Part shown: positions 30,261 through 41,099 of the stretch, piece by piece
Position numbering within the stretch: the stretch's first letter is position 1
Layout: every line of letters starts with the position of its first letter
Source: Vandiemenella viatica
Taxonomy: Eukaryota; Arthropoda; Insecta; Orthoptera; Morabidae
Length of the DNA stretch: 64,000 nt
NCBI GenBank assembly: GCA_031002005.1
Contig: JARYHS010008074.1
Span: 270,135,930 to 270,199,929 of the forward strand
Reading direction: 5' to 3'
Made by a program: the position numbers and the translations under genes
The notes under the pieces: generated by a model
What the model saw: the letters and a program-made list of their open reading frames with translations, nothing else
Database searches by the model: none
What the model was told of the DNA's origin: nothing

Positions 30261-30851
30261 TGCACATGCTGAAGTTTATCACATGACTGAGTGAACTGTC
30301 GATATGTCAGGAAAGACTACAATGTTATATATAAATAAATATAGTGCAGGTGGTGATAAAATAAATAATATAACAAAAGGGTATGGAGCTTTAAAACAGG
30401 GTATATAATGAATTTGGCAAATATTTTACTTACATTATTTTTTATAACTATAAATATTCTAACTGATTTGGTGACATTAGCCACTCCTACAAATATTGGC
30501 AAAACCACTTTCTCATGTACAGTCAGAGATCCTTTTCTTCTTGAGGTATTACTAAAAATATTCTCCTCATCATTGTTTATTAATTGATAAAAAAGAACAA
30601 TATATACGTAACAACTAAATAAAAACACACAACTGCATTTTTTTTAGGTCTCAGTTCTGTTACTCCAAACTGGCTATTGAAAACTTGCTAGAAAATATTT
30701 CCAATAAGACAGCACCATTTCATATCACACTTTAAACTTGAAATAACACTTCAGTGAGCACTCTCATTAAAGCTGCACTGAAATTCACTTGACAAAACAA
30801 AATCAGAATTATTTTATCAATTAACTGTGTGCTGATATATGTGTAATCGGA

Positions 30852-30857
<6 letters not shown>

Positions 30858-30897
<40 letters not shown>

Positions 30898-30919
30898 TTT
30901 TTTTTTTTTTTTTTTTTTA
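30858..30919. repeat. Poly(T) tract of about 62 bp with one A
   Basis: Could be the A-tail of a minus-strand retroposed sequence lying to its right (30,920-31,110), which shows no recognisable source. Confidence 0.7.
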
Positions 30920-31195
30920 AATTATGACTTGTCACTGGCGAGAAAATCTCATGTAACATCTGTAAGCGAATTTTAGTCTAAGTACTACTTGAATTATGAT
31001 TTGTGCCATCTTGTGTTTGTTAGATCAAATGCACCCAACCCATGCGACCCGAAGAGTATGACTTTTAAGTCACACTCGTGCATGGCACTGTCAGTATATA
31101 GGGTACCTAAAATAAGGGAAAAAAATGAATAAAATATATAAATATTCTATTGGATTTGATAAAAAAAAGTTACTTGCTGGGCAGAGGAATTCTTA
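30920..31195. other. Intronic sequence right of the poly(T) tract
   Basis: No gene seen. If the T-run is a retroposon tail, this would be its body on the minus strand. I find no RNA polymerase III promoter boxes. Confidence 0.3.
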
Positions 31196-31335
31196 AAAGC
31201 GAGAAAGCAAGGTGTTAGAGTAGAAAACTCTATCAGAAGAGGTGGAAGTAAATTCGGGAGTGCAACAGGTAGTGTTTTTGGACAGTATTATTAAACTCAT
31301 TTTCTTAATGATTTCACTAACTCCTGTTTTATTGT
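31195..31335 (+). mobile_element. Short decayed LINE RT fragment, tentative
   Basis: NSGVQQVVFLDS followed by LIFLMISLT at about 31,253-31,325 aligns with the SGVPQGSVLGPLLFLIFINDLT motif B block of LINE RTs, with a base lost after the CAACAGG. No other motif survives. Confidence 0.35.
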
Positions 31336-31339
31336 ATCT

Positions 31340-32165
31340 TTAGTTTTTCTTCTGCCAACTGAAACCTAGTTTTGGGCTGTGTAGGATCAGAGAATCATAC
31401 GGGTTTTCTTATTGCTCTAGTTGAATGAAATACTGAAGCCGCTACTGGTACATGTTTATTGCAGTGTAATTAATTCTTCAGTTACAAGTAAAATACATCT
31501 GTGGACTTCATGATACCTGATGTGAGAAAAAGCTAAGTTTCTCAGTGAGCAAACAGAGTTCTAAGAAACAGATGGTCAAATGAGGATCGACGGCTACTAA
31601 CTGCACTCGATGAATAGGTAACCCGAGACAGTGTTTGCCAATTCTGTAAATCAGATATAAGTGCAAAAGATTGATAGTTGTTTGCCAGAAGGTGAACTCG
31701 GCCACATTTGCAGTTTCCACACAGTCGTACCAGCATATAATTGCATGTTTCCCACTGAAGCTAAGATTTGGGACACGGTTCTGGGATTTAAAATCTGTGA
31801 CAATTTCTAATCTAACAGTTTGATAAACATTGCGCACAGCTATAAAATTATAAATCAGCATATGAAATGTAAAAATCATCAAAATAACAATTAAATAATG
31901 GTCTTATTGACTGGGAGCTGATCCAACTGGTCTGTATTAGGAAAAATCAGTTTATATTATTTGGCTCTTGATTTTAACACAAGTGTCTAAGAAATGTGTT
32001 TATAGAAGAAATTTATGCTGTAAACAATCAAGTTATTGAAATCAGAATTATTGTCATTTAACTATGTTAGCTTTAAGGTGATTCAAAATTTATTCCCTGC
32101 AGGGGCTTGGTACGCAAGTGCCAGGTATGCGTTTGCCCAACCCGCGGTACCCGAGCTGGTAACTT
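31340..32165. other. Intronic sequence, no gene seen
   Basis: Open frames on the minus strand (31,882-31,508) have no domain. GC content rises toward 32,100, where the I-type LINE leader may begin. Confidence 0.35.
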
Positions 32166-32171
32166 GTGAGC

Positions 32172-32172
32172 G

Positions 32173-32223
<51 letters not shown>
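32172..32223. repeat. CT/TA compound microsatellite
   Basis: About 16 CT units followed by about 10 TA units, immediately left of the I-type LINE leader. Confidence 0.95.
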
Positions 32224-32435
32224 AAAACCTCAAGGTGAGTAACGTGCCAAGGAGGTGGATGGGTGGTGAGGCAAACCACTTGCTAGCGTGCAACCTCAAG
32301 GGCACCTGCCGCACCCCTGTTGTATTGCACTTGGTGGCATGATGCGGGGGCTCCACATCACTCAACTTTTAGTTCCTCTGAACTCGTGGGATCAAAATAC
32401 CAGAAAATTCCAAAAATTCTCCCTCTACCTGTGGC

Positions 32436-33134
32436 TTGGGCATGCTGCAGTGGAATTCAAACTCTAACGCCGAAAGAAGTGGCAAGCGGACGTGTGTCAG
32501 CAGCTCTGCTCCTGACAACGGAAACTGTAACAGGAAGTATTATTTCATAGAGAATGCCTTCATTATAATGACATGGGTGGAGGGATCTTTCGAAAACATC
32601 TCTCCATTTTATATTCAAAAAGGTTTAGAGGGTATCGCAAAATCACTAAAATCAGTAAAAAAGCAGAGGAATGGAACATTGCTGCTTGAAACATCTACCT
32701 ACATGCAGTCTGTCCTACTCCTTAAGTGTGAGAAGCTCGGGGATTTTGCAGTAAAGTGTGAACTCCACAAAAATCTAAATTCAAGCAAAGGTGTCATCAC
32801 CTGCCACGATCTAGTTGATTTAGAGACCGAGGAACTCCTTAGGGAGTGGGCATCAGAGCATGTGGTTGAGGTTTGTCAGATCACACGAAATGTTAACAGC
32901 AGTCTTGAAAAGACTGCCACCTTCGTCCTGACATTCGACAATCTGACATTTCCAAAAGATATAAAAGCAGGATACCTGAATCTTACTGTTCGCCCTCGCC
33001 CGTATGTACTGGACCCGATACGCTATTTTAAGTACCAGCGGTTCAGTCATACGACGGCTACCTGCAAAGGCAACCCCACTTGTGGGAAATGTGGGAAGGC
33101 TGCACATGAGACACGTACAAGTGGAACCCTCTAA
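32436..33134 (+). pseudogene. I-type LINE ORF1 (Gag-like, zinc knuckles)
   Basis: ORF1 protein that would coat element RNA. It reads IAKSLKSVKKQRNGTLLLET, VKCELHKNLNSSKGVITCHD, LNLTVRPRPYVLDPIRYFKY and then a CCHC knuckle, GNPTCGKCGKAAHE, typical of ORF1 proteins of X-element/I-type LINEs. After the stop at 33,134 coding continues in frame-shifted form with a second knuckle (VCVNCSGSHPAWSREC) and LKTKERLFYG. The upstream 30 codons of the nominal frame come from another reading of the leader. Two or more breaks make it non-functional. Confidence 0.8.
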
Positions 33135-33350
33135 CAGGTGTGTGTAAACTGCTCTGGATCTCATCCAGCCTGGAGCAGGGAGTGTTGAGTGTACCTTGAT
33201 GATAAGAAGGTACAGGAGTTGAAAACAAAGGAACGACTATTCTATGGCTAAGTGAAGAAATGATTTAAGGCACTTGCGCCACCAGTCTTTGCTACAAGTT
33301 TCACCAAAACGCTATAAACTCCTGTCAGGAAACAAAGTGTTGCTACATAG

Positions 33351-33890
33351 ATGTCCTTTGCAGACATGGGCACAAGTACAACGTGCTCATGTCAATACAG
33401 TTGTGGCGCAAAAGCCACTAAGGTCATAGCATCTAAGACTGCGAATGTCGGTAGCAACAAGTCTGCAAACCCGACCACCTCAGCAACAGGTTCGAAAGTT
33501 CCACCAGCATCAGCTACACAGTTGTCCATTGCAACAACTGCTAGTACAATTACATCACCTTCTGCAGTAGCAACACCACCTGCTACAGTGTCAGCAGAAA
33601 CAACAGATTCCAACGGAAGGCAAGAAGAACAGAAGGTCTGAGGTCTGAAGTTTTGGCACTCGGACCCTATAGCTTTCATTAACTTCTTCTTTGCCTCCCA
33701 GGTTGCAAAGTACAAGGGAAAAGAAGGGGAAAAGGCTTCATCAGAAGAAGAATCCGCGCACATCAGAAGCCTTTACTGAATCCGAAGTGTCTTCAGAGCC
33801 TGAAGACACCGAAATGCTGGTGGATGAACCTGGTTTAGTCCCTCAGCAGTCACAGGACGAGGACCCCCCCCTACCCGACCCGTAGCGGAC
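33351..33890 (+). pseudogene. I-type LINE ORF1 C-terminal low-complexity tail
   Basis: Rich in T, S, A and P (TTASTITSPSAVATPPATVS), then an acidic end (SEPEDTEMLVDEPG) in a shifted frame (33,691-33,885). Sits between the knuckle region and the ORF2 start, as expected for the ORF1 tail. Confidence 0.55.
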
Positions 33891-33980
33891 GAGGTTGATT
33901 AGGTGAGATGGCTCACATACTACAGTTGAATGGCTATCAGGCTCACAAATAGTAAATAGAACTCTTAGCATGGTCTAAAC

Positions 33981-36539
33981 CATAGGTGGCCAACCTTTTC
34001 AGCAGCCAGGCCAAATTTTAGAACTACAACTGTCAACCGGGCAGCAGGCATTACTTTTTTGTAAAAAATACTTTATTATTTTAATTTTAATGAAGTATTA
34101 AATATACAATTATTTTAATGTGACTTTTTACATTGTTTGGCAGAAATAAGGGCATCAATGCTGATATCGAAAGAATTTGTGGCTGCACGCATGAAGTTCT
34201 CTAAATGAATATCGGTGATTCGTGTTGTGTGTTGTGACTTGCTACTGCTCATCCGGCTAAAAAGCTGTTTACACACATAAGTGTTTCCAAATAGGGAAAT
34301 CATCCACAAAGCATGTTTGTAAAATGCAGGATATTTCTCCTTGTTCAGATATTTTCTGTAAAATTCTTCCAAACCAAGCTGGTGGAATTTCTCCTTAAGC
34401 TGTGCGTCACACTTCAATTCACAATATTCCATTTGCAAATTTCCTGGCAATGAATTTATATCAACGAAGAATGGCGTCAAAAATGCAGACAAAAGAATAT
34501 GATGTTTTTTGAAATCTTGAAATCGGTTTTCAAACTCAGGTTTCAAGTTTGATATCAAAGAACTGTACTTAATCGCCAACGCCTGTGTTACGTCTGCTTG
34601 CGTAGAAAAATGAGTGAATTTTTTATTTTTCAACTGTTATTGCCAAAGCCCAAGTTTCATTTGAAACGCGGCAACAACATCAAACATATTATTAACCAAT
34701 TGATCTTTGCCTTGCAGACGAATGTTCAAGTTATTTAAATGGCTAGTTATGTCGAATAGAAACGCAAAAGTCATAAACCTAAGCCATGTCTTCAAACTCT
34801 TTGACACTTTCCAACTTGCTTCATAGAATGATTGTATCTCTTGCTTCAGATCAAACACTCTTTTTAACATTTTTGCATGGGACAACCATTTTACTTCAGT
34901 ATAAAATTTGATGTCATTACAGTCAGAATCTAAATGCTTGAGGAATTCTTGGAATTGACGGTGGTTAAACCCCTTTGAGATAATGAAGTTCACTATTTTG
35001 ATAACCACGCTCATGACATGATCCATTTTTAAAGACTTGGCACATAAATTCTCTTGATGAATAATGCAATGAAAATTTAATAATGACGTATTATCAAGTT
35101 TGCAGGCTTCATTTTCAATCAGTTTTACTAAACCTTCATGTTTTCCAACCATTGCTGGAGCTCCATCCGTCACCACACCAGATAAGTTGTGAAGTTTTAA
35201 CGAAAAAACGATTTAATGTTGCTGTAACTGACTCTAACAAATCGCGTGCAGTTGTAGTGTTCTTAAGTGGATATAGAGCTGCTAATTCTTCTGTTTTGTT
35301 TAAATGGATATCAACACCTCTTACGAAAATCCCTACTTGGGAAGTATCTATTAGATCTGTGCTTTCATCCAATGCTATAGAATAATATACGAAATCAGGC
35401 TCTCTGCTTTTCAAATTATCTTAAATATGTTTCCCAATGTCTTCTTCACGTCTGGATACAGTTTGACGAGAGAGGCTTATTTTTTAAAAATCTTTTTTCT
35501 TTTCTGGACACATAATTTCAACTATGCTCTCCAAACATTCCTTCACCATTTCATCAACTGAATATGGCTTCGATTTCTTGGCTAATATTGAAGCTATTGC
35601 ATAGCTCGCTTTTACGTGGCATGTTGTCTCTGCAGCAGTGCTAGTGAATATCTGTCGCTGTGTAAAAAGTTTTCTTTTTAAGTCATTTACTTGGTGTAAT
35701 CGAAATTGTCCTTGGTACTCATCAGACTTATTTGCATGTTTAGTTTCATAATGGCGTTTCATGTTATAGTCTTTCAATACAGAAACAGATTCTTTGCATA
35801 TCAAACATCTGGGCTTTGTTTTAAATTCTACAAAAAAATAGTTAATTGTCCACTTATCCTGGAAACTTCTCAGTTCATCTGCAGCTTTTCGCTTCTTTGA
35901 TCCAACATCTTTACCAGTTGACACCATTATTTAATTGAACTGGAAAGAGAAATGAATAAAAGTCACGAGCTTGTATTTTGCAGAAACTACTAAAATCGCA
36001 ACTCTTAAAAATAATAATAACGGGATCATATTCTTTAAAGATGCAACATCACGATTTTTAACAATAGTAGTACTTACATACACACAACTTATATAAAACA
36101 GAAACTGGTTCTTAAAAGTCGATCACGGCAACACGCGACAAATACAACAGTACAGCAGAAACATGGAATATAGACAATGCATTACCATGGAGGTTCTTTC
36201 CTCAATGTGCATTACCAATCAAACACAACAATCAAAGCAAAGAGTGTACTTCCATCTATGGGTGGAAACATTAACTGTTAGGAGATCAATAACCGACACA
36301 AGTGCTCCAAGTATCAGTCAGGCAAACCACTAACGCGTTACAGGAACATTAGCCGTGATAATGCTCGGTTGTACACCCGCACCGTCCATCCCCGCAAGAT
36401 CAATCGAGCGATGATCTTCGTTGAATATCAGCTTAACTTAGTGTAGACATCACCATTGAAAGTCAAAGCTTATGTATATAATGAATTAATGATCCAGCTC
36501 CGCGGGCCACAAAATGACCTACCGCGGGCCACAAGCCTG
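33981..36539 (-). mobile_element. hAT-Charlie-like transposon with 8-bp target duplication
   Basis: Flanked by the exact duplication GTCTAAAC (33,973-33,980 and 36,540-36,547). Termini: CATAGGTGGCCAACC at the left and, reverse-complemented, CAGGCTTGTGGCCCGC at the right, with sub-terminal GCGGGCCACAA repeats. It encodes a minus-strand transposase with a BED finger and hAT domains, broken by stops and one frameshift. It lies in codon 22-24 of the I-type LINE ORF2. Confidence 0.9.
34115..35927 (-). pseudogene. hAT-Charlie-like transposase (GTF2IRD2/ZBED-related), broken
   Basis: Start ATG at 35,927. N-terminal KRKAADELRSFQDKWTINYF, then CLICKESVSVLKDYNMKRHYETKH, a BED-type zinc finger (C-x2-C...H-x4-H). 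Then come YYSIALDESTDLIDTSQVGI (first catalytic Asp, DESTD) and, in a shifted frame, MVTDGAPAMVGKHEGLV (second catalytic region), FHCIIHQENLCAK, and NHRQFQEFLKHL with EVKWLSHAKMLKRVF (RW-like block). An in-frame TAA at about 34,637 separates this from the C-terminal part, NLQMEYCELKCDAQLK and FGNTYVCKQLFSRM, the hAT dimerisation/YxCEQxFS block. Lesions seen: a stop near 35,484, a shift near 35,180 and the TAA. Only three lesions in about 600 codons suggest moderate age. Confidence 0.85.
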
Positions 36540-36547
36540 GTCTAAAC

Positions 36548-37221
36548 CTTTGTGTTTGTGTCTACAAAAGAAACATTTTAGACCAAACCACCATCCAGTG
36601 CTAAGAGGGTACAACATTTATAGAAAAAATGATACTGAGGGTGATTGAGCAAAGGGGGTAGTGGCTATGTTTGTCCTAAACACGGTCGATTCTGAACTCG
36701 TTGCTATCACCTCTTTTTTACAAGCAGTAGCAGTGAAAATACACAGTCCAATCCAACTGACCATATGCTCTATTTATCTGCCACCCAGTACGTCTGTCGA
36801 CTAAGATGACCTGGCTGGCATTGTTCGACAACTCACTCGGCCCTTTCTCCTTTTGGGAGATTTCAACGCCCATTGTGCGTTGTGGGGCTCGAACACCGAT
36901 TGCCCCAGGGGCCGAGTGGTGGGTAGATTAATAGAGCAAGAGGACATTTGTATCCTGAATACAGGACAAATTACTCATTTCACCACTGCTTCCGGTAAGT
37001 CCTCTGCCATTGACCTTTCGCTGTGCTCTCCTTCAATTGAGGATCACATGCATTGGGAGGTGGATCGTGACCTCCATCGAAGCGACCACTTCCCTATATG
37101 GATGCACGTAGTAGTTGAGCGTGGAGGAGGGAACACACGACACAAATGGGACATGTGGATTGGCAGCTCTTTCGCCCTTCTATTGTTCTGCAACCGCATA
37201 ACAGCATACAGCAGAAGATGA
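36548..37221 (+). pseudogene. I-type LINE ORF2 endonuclease
   Basis: Continues from the hAT junction: LCLCLQKKHFRPNHHPVLRG (catalytic Gln/Glu region altered to QKKHF), then LTICSIYLPPSTSVD, PFLLLGDFNAHCALWGSNTD (about 36,841-36,900, catalytic Asp-Asn), INTGQITHFTT-type block (about 36,955-36,985) with SSAIDLSLCSPS, and DRDLHRSDHFPIWMHV (about 37,060-37,107, catalytic SDH). Two in-frame stops before 36,850. The AP-endonuclease motifs after 36,840 are intact. Confidence 0.85.
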
Positions 37222-37466
37222 ATTATTTTACAGAAGTAATTCACCAGGCAGCTGACGTCTCCATGCCAAAATGCTCTGGAACACTACGAAGGATGCCCAT
37301 CCCCTGGTGGAACAACGAATGTCATTCTGCTATTCAGGGTTGCAGATGGACGTTGCGTCAATTTAGGTTGCAGACAACATCTAACAACCTGGCAGCATTC
37401 CGTATTGCAAGAGCCGAGGTGCGTCGTGTGTTTAAGGAGAGCAAGAAAAAGTCATAGCAGGCCTTT

Positions 37467-39119
37467 GTGAGAACAATCAATTGTTCCACTGCATCATACA
37501 AAGCATGGGAGCCCATCCGCCATATATCCCACCCACCAGTATCTGGATTACTGGATCAGGAACGTTTAGTTACTTACAAACGAAGCATAGGCCTGCTGAT
37601 GGCAGAGAATTTCGCTGCCATCACTTCGTCTGCCACCTTGGACCTTCAGGTCCAGCAGCAAAGGACTGCTGCCGAAAGGCGCACACTGTGCTTTGATTCG
37701 TCATATACACAGGTGTATAATAGCCCATTTTCATTCTGGGAGCTGGAGTCGGTGTTAAACAGTGCCAATGACACCACTCGAGGGCCTGATATGACCCAGC
37801 ACCAGATGCTGAGGCATCTTAATAATGATGATAAAGAGTACCTTTTAGAAATTTTTAATCAAGTTTGGGCTGGAGGACACTTCCCTGACTCTTGGAAAGA
37901 AGCAACACTAATTCCTATTTTAAATCCTGACAAATTGTTGCCAGCTAGCTATCGTAGTATTGCCTTGACAAGCTGCGTGTGGAAGACACTGGAGTGGATG
38001 GTAAATCATCGCCTCGTCTGTTGTCTGGAATCCAAAAACCTTCTGAGCTGCTTTCAGTGTGAATTCAGGAAGTTCTGTTCCACCTTGCACAACCTCATCC
38101 TGCTGGAAGTGGCAATTCAGAATGCGTTTATCTGCAGCCAACATCTCATTGGTGTGTTTTTCGACATAGAACACGCCTACAATACTACGTGGCGGCATAT
38201 TATTTTAAAACGACTGTGTGAATGGGGATTTTGAGGAAAGCTGCCCCGTTTTTTTAAATCTTTTTTATCAGGACGTTGCTTCCAGTAAAGAGTCGGTAGT
38301 GAAATCTCAGACCTTTTTATTCAAGAAAACGGTGTTCCTCAAGGGTCAGTTTTAAGTGTGACTCTTTTCGCTATTGCGATTAACAGTATCTCAATCATTG
38401 TAAGGAGTCCCATACAATACTCCTTGTATGTGGATGACTATTTAATTTTTTGGATATCATCCAGCCTGAGAAGCACTGAGTGGCAGCTGCAACTCGTGCT
38501 GAACAGGCTTGATGAATGGTCAGTGCACACCGGTTTTCGTTTCTCTGCCGAGAAAACCCGGTGTTTACTTTTTACTCGCAGTAGATTTCTATTACCAGAG
38601 CCCCACCTTACCTTGAGGAACACCGTTTTAAGTTTTACGGAATCTGTCCGGTTTCTGTGCCTCTTATTAGACAGTAGGCTAACCTGCCTGCCACATCTTA
38701 AAGATGTGAAAGCCAGAGCCTCAAAAGCTTTAAATGTTTTTAAATGGCTGTGTGGCAGTTCATGGGGCACTGACCACTCCGGCCTGCTACAATTTTATAG
38801 AGCCTTTGTATGGTCACATATGGAATACAGCTACATCATTTATGGATCGGCATGGGACAGTTATGTTCAGATGCTGGAAATTGTCCACCATGCAGGTATT
38901 CGGCACTCCACCAGACCAATTGCCAGCATTTGTGCCGACTCTGGCGAGCCGTCGCCCACCATCCCCCGGTGTCTCCTCATGGGCGACACTACCTACACAT
39001 CACCATACCACCAGGCAGTTTGTGCAGGATCTAGTTATTGCATCCAGACTTTGAATGGCTATATACCCATCGCCATAGAGCGACTAAACCATTCAGCTAC
39101 CGTACAAGGGCTATTTTAG
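37467..39119 (+). pseudogene. I-type LINE ORF2 reverse transcriptase
   Basis: FWELESVLNSANDTTRGPDM, WKEATLIPILNPDK, SYRSIALTSCVWKTLEWMVN (about 37,945-38,005), VFFDIEHAYNTTWRHIILKR (motif A, about 38,155-38,215), then a break at the stop after CEWGF (38,234). Motif B is frame-shifted near 38,330 (GVPQGSVLSVTLF). The catalytic block is LYVDDYLIFW (about 38,424-38,453), followed by FSAEKTRCLLFTRS and SVRFLCLLLDSRLTCLPHLK. The QGFRxxRST block is altered (CEFRKFCSTLHNL). Three or more breaks. Confidence 0.85.
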
Positions 39120-39289
39120 AGGAATATGCCTTTGAATTACCTGCTTTTTATCACTAGGATTGGATTAAATCTCCGCCCTGGCTTTTAAAGAGGCCCAGAA
39201 TAATTTTATATCTGTATCGTTGTAACAAACTGTTTACCACTGACATTGTTTTTACTAATATATTTAGAGACATTTTAAATCAGTATCAC

Positions 39290-39790
39290 ACAATTACCCC
39301 GTGTATACGGATGGGTCAAAGCAGGCTAATGGAGTTGGCTGCTCCGTAGTGTTCCCTCGAACGACTTACATTGAAACTGGATGGCTGGTGCAGTGTTTAC
39401 ACTGCCGAATGTCACACTGTGTTAAAATTGCTCTAGCATATGAAAGTAATGGGTGATAAGAGATTCATCATATGCTGTGATTCCGTCAGCTGTATTCAGG
39501 GCTTAGGAAATATGTCCCCAGCAGACCGTCTAGTCCAGGACATCCAGGACGCTCTTTTTTTTTCCCCCTTCAATCCTGTGGGAAGGAAGTTTAATTCTGC
39601 TTGGTTCTCGGCCATGTTGGAATCGGGAGGAATGAGGCAGCTGATGTACCTGTCAAGTTAGCCTGCGATAAGGTCCAAACCGACTTTGCTCCGTTCCCAA
39701 AGTCAGACCTTGCCTCGGCGTCAAAGAGAATTGTATTTGAGGTATGTCGGGGGCAGTGGCTGGGAGTTAAGCATAATAAGCTCCAGTTGG
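39290..39790 (+). pseudogene. I-type LINE RNase H domain
   Basis: RNase H would remove element RNA after first-strand synthesis. YTDGSKQANGVGCSVVFP at about 39,301-39,350 holds the first catalytic Asp. RFIICCDSVSCIQGLGN (about 39,453-39,500) holds the third catalytic Asp. The closing block GHVGIGRNEAADVPVKLAC lies in a shifted frame at about 39,612-39,667 and holds the last Asp. The Glu-containing helix (ECHTVLK-type, about 39,405) is partly readable. A frameshift near 39,590 breaks it. Confidence 0.8.
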
Positions 39791-40345
39791 TCAAACAGAC
39801 CATTCAGCCATGGAATCAATGATCTGTCCCTTATTTTAAATGATGACCGTGACAACGTGGCCAAGATTTTAAGGTTTTGTTGCTTGGCTGGTCTTGTTCC
39901 AAAAAGTTTGGGCAGATCAGCAAAGGTTTTAGATTGGATGGATGGCCTTTTACATCCATCAATCCAAGAACCATTCTTTTTTTATTTATTATTATTATTA
40001 TTATTATTTTGAATTTATGTGTACGTTTTTGTGTTTAGCATTTTATAGGCAGCCAGTTAGTTCGTTGTTATAATCTGGTTGGCCAATGTACAGCGATAGT
40101 TTCAGTTTTATATTTAATTTTGCCATTTTTGTGGCCGACCTCTTTACAGTCGCCCATGCAGATGGTATTTCAGTCAGTATTATATTTTATTCTGCTGTCC
40201 ATGTGGCTGACCTGTTTACTGTCGGCCAAACGTACAGCAATCGAGTTTTATGCCACGTTGTCACACCACGTATTAGTCAGGGCGCTAATAACCTCAATGT
40301 TGATGTCCCCTAAAGCCCGAATAACAACAACAACATCAAAATTTA
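39790..40345 (+). other. I-type LINE 3' end and UTR with a 75-80-bp duplicated unit
   Basis: A short microsatellite (TTA units at 39,985-40,010) lies near the end of coding. Two similar segments, one with GTGGCCGACCTCTTTACAGTCG and one with ATGTGGCTGACCTGTTTACTGTCGG (each cut here to its core, about 40,131 and 40,202), form an imperfect tandem repeat. The element ends in an AAC-rich tail near 40,330. Confidence 0.6.
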
Positions 40346-41089
40346 TTAGAAAGGAAACTGAATATATACTCTACAGTAAATATATCTACTCCCTTATTCA
40401 AAAATTAAATACCCAGTAGAAAAAAATGAAAATATTTCAGTTAATTCAACACTGTGAGGCTTCTTCAGTTAACTATGAACTCTTTGAGACACTCATTAGT
40501 TACTGTTCATAACATTATGAAGTTAGATCAGCTTAAATAGTCATTGTATAAATTACCCAAATACTTCCCTTTAACTACATACATCATACAAAAAAGTTAA
40601 CACTAATTATTTGCAATGAATGATCCTAAAAGTCTCTACAAACATATATATTTTTTTCTTTCCCTTTTTTATTTCATTAAGTAAGTACACTCGTGCACAC
40701 AGCCACAGATATTTGGGAAAGCCACGAAACAACCTAGCCATGGCAAGCCTGATGGTACTATATAACTAGTTCTAAATTAAATTTTTAATATAAATCCTAT
40801 GACAACGCTTACAAATATAGAAATTCTTTTTTCAAGGGTTGCTTAATGCTCAAAAATAAACTTAAGACGATTATGGATACAATTATAATTTTATAGTTAG
40901 CTCTTACTTCTGTGATCTCAGTTTGTATTTGTTTGGTTTCTGAAATGTTTGAGCTACTGAGTCAAAGTTTTAACTGCTCTTATACATATATGAGTAGGAT
41001 GTTGTACCCGAATTTACTGGTTAGTATTCTTATTTGGACTGTTGTGTTTTGTTATTGACTGGTTTGTCTGTATGCACAATATGTTTTGG
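40346..41089. other. AT-rich sequence, possible gypsy 3' LTR region
   Basis: Position downstream (minus sense) of the gypsy integrase would suit a 3' LTR, but I could not find the matching repeat on the other side of the element, so this is only a suggestion. Confidence 0.25.
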
Positions 41090-41099
41090 GTTCTCCTGA

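Larger units (their letters stand above)
32230..40345 (+). mobile_element. I-type LINE (RNase H-bearing), split by a hAT-Charlie-like element
   Basis: Order on the + strand: GC-richer leader, ORF1 with zinc knuckles (32,436-33,240), a T/S/A-rich ORF1 tail (33,351-33,890), ORF2 start at 33,908, the hAT insert (33,981-36,539), endonuclease (36,548-37,160), RT (37,470-39,100), RNase H (39,300-39,780) and a 3' UTR ending in TAACAACAACAACATC. RNase H after RT places it in the I superfamily. Removing the hAT and one target-site copy rejoins the ORF2 frame (TTAGCATGGTCTAAACC reads LAWSKP). Net length about 5.5 kb, close to a full element; many frame breaks elsewhere. Confidence 0.85.

Noticed and set aside
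32172..32223. CT/TA tract as a regulatory GAGA-type promoter element
   Set aside because: Simple microsatellite beside a LINE; no gene start associated.
33392..33763. 123-codon minus-strand frame
   Set aside because: Antisense of the low-complexity ORF1 tail of the I-type LINE.
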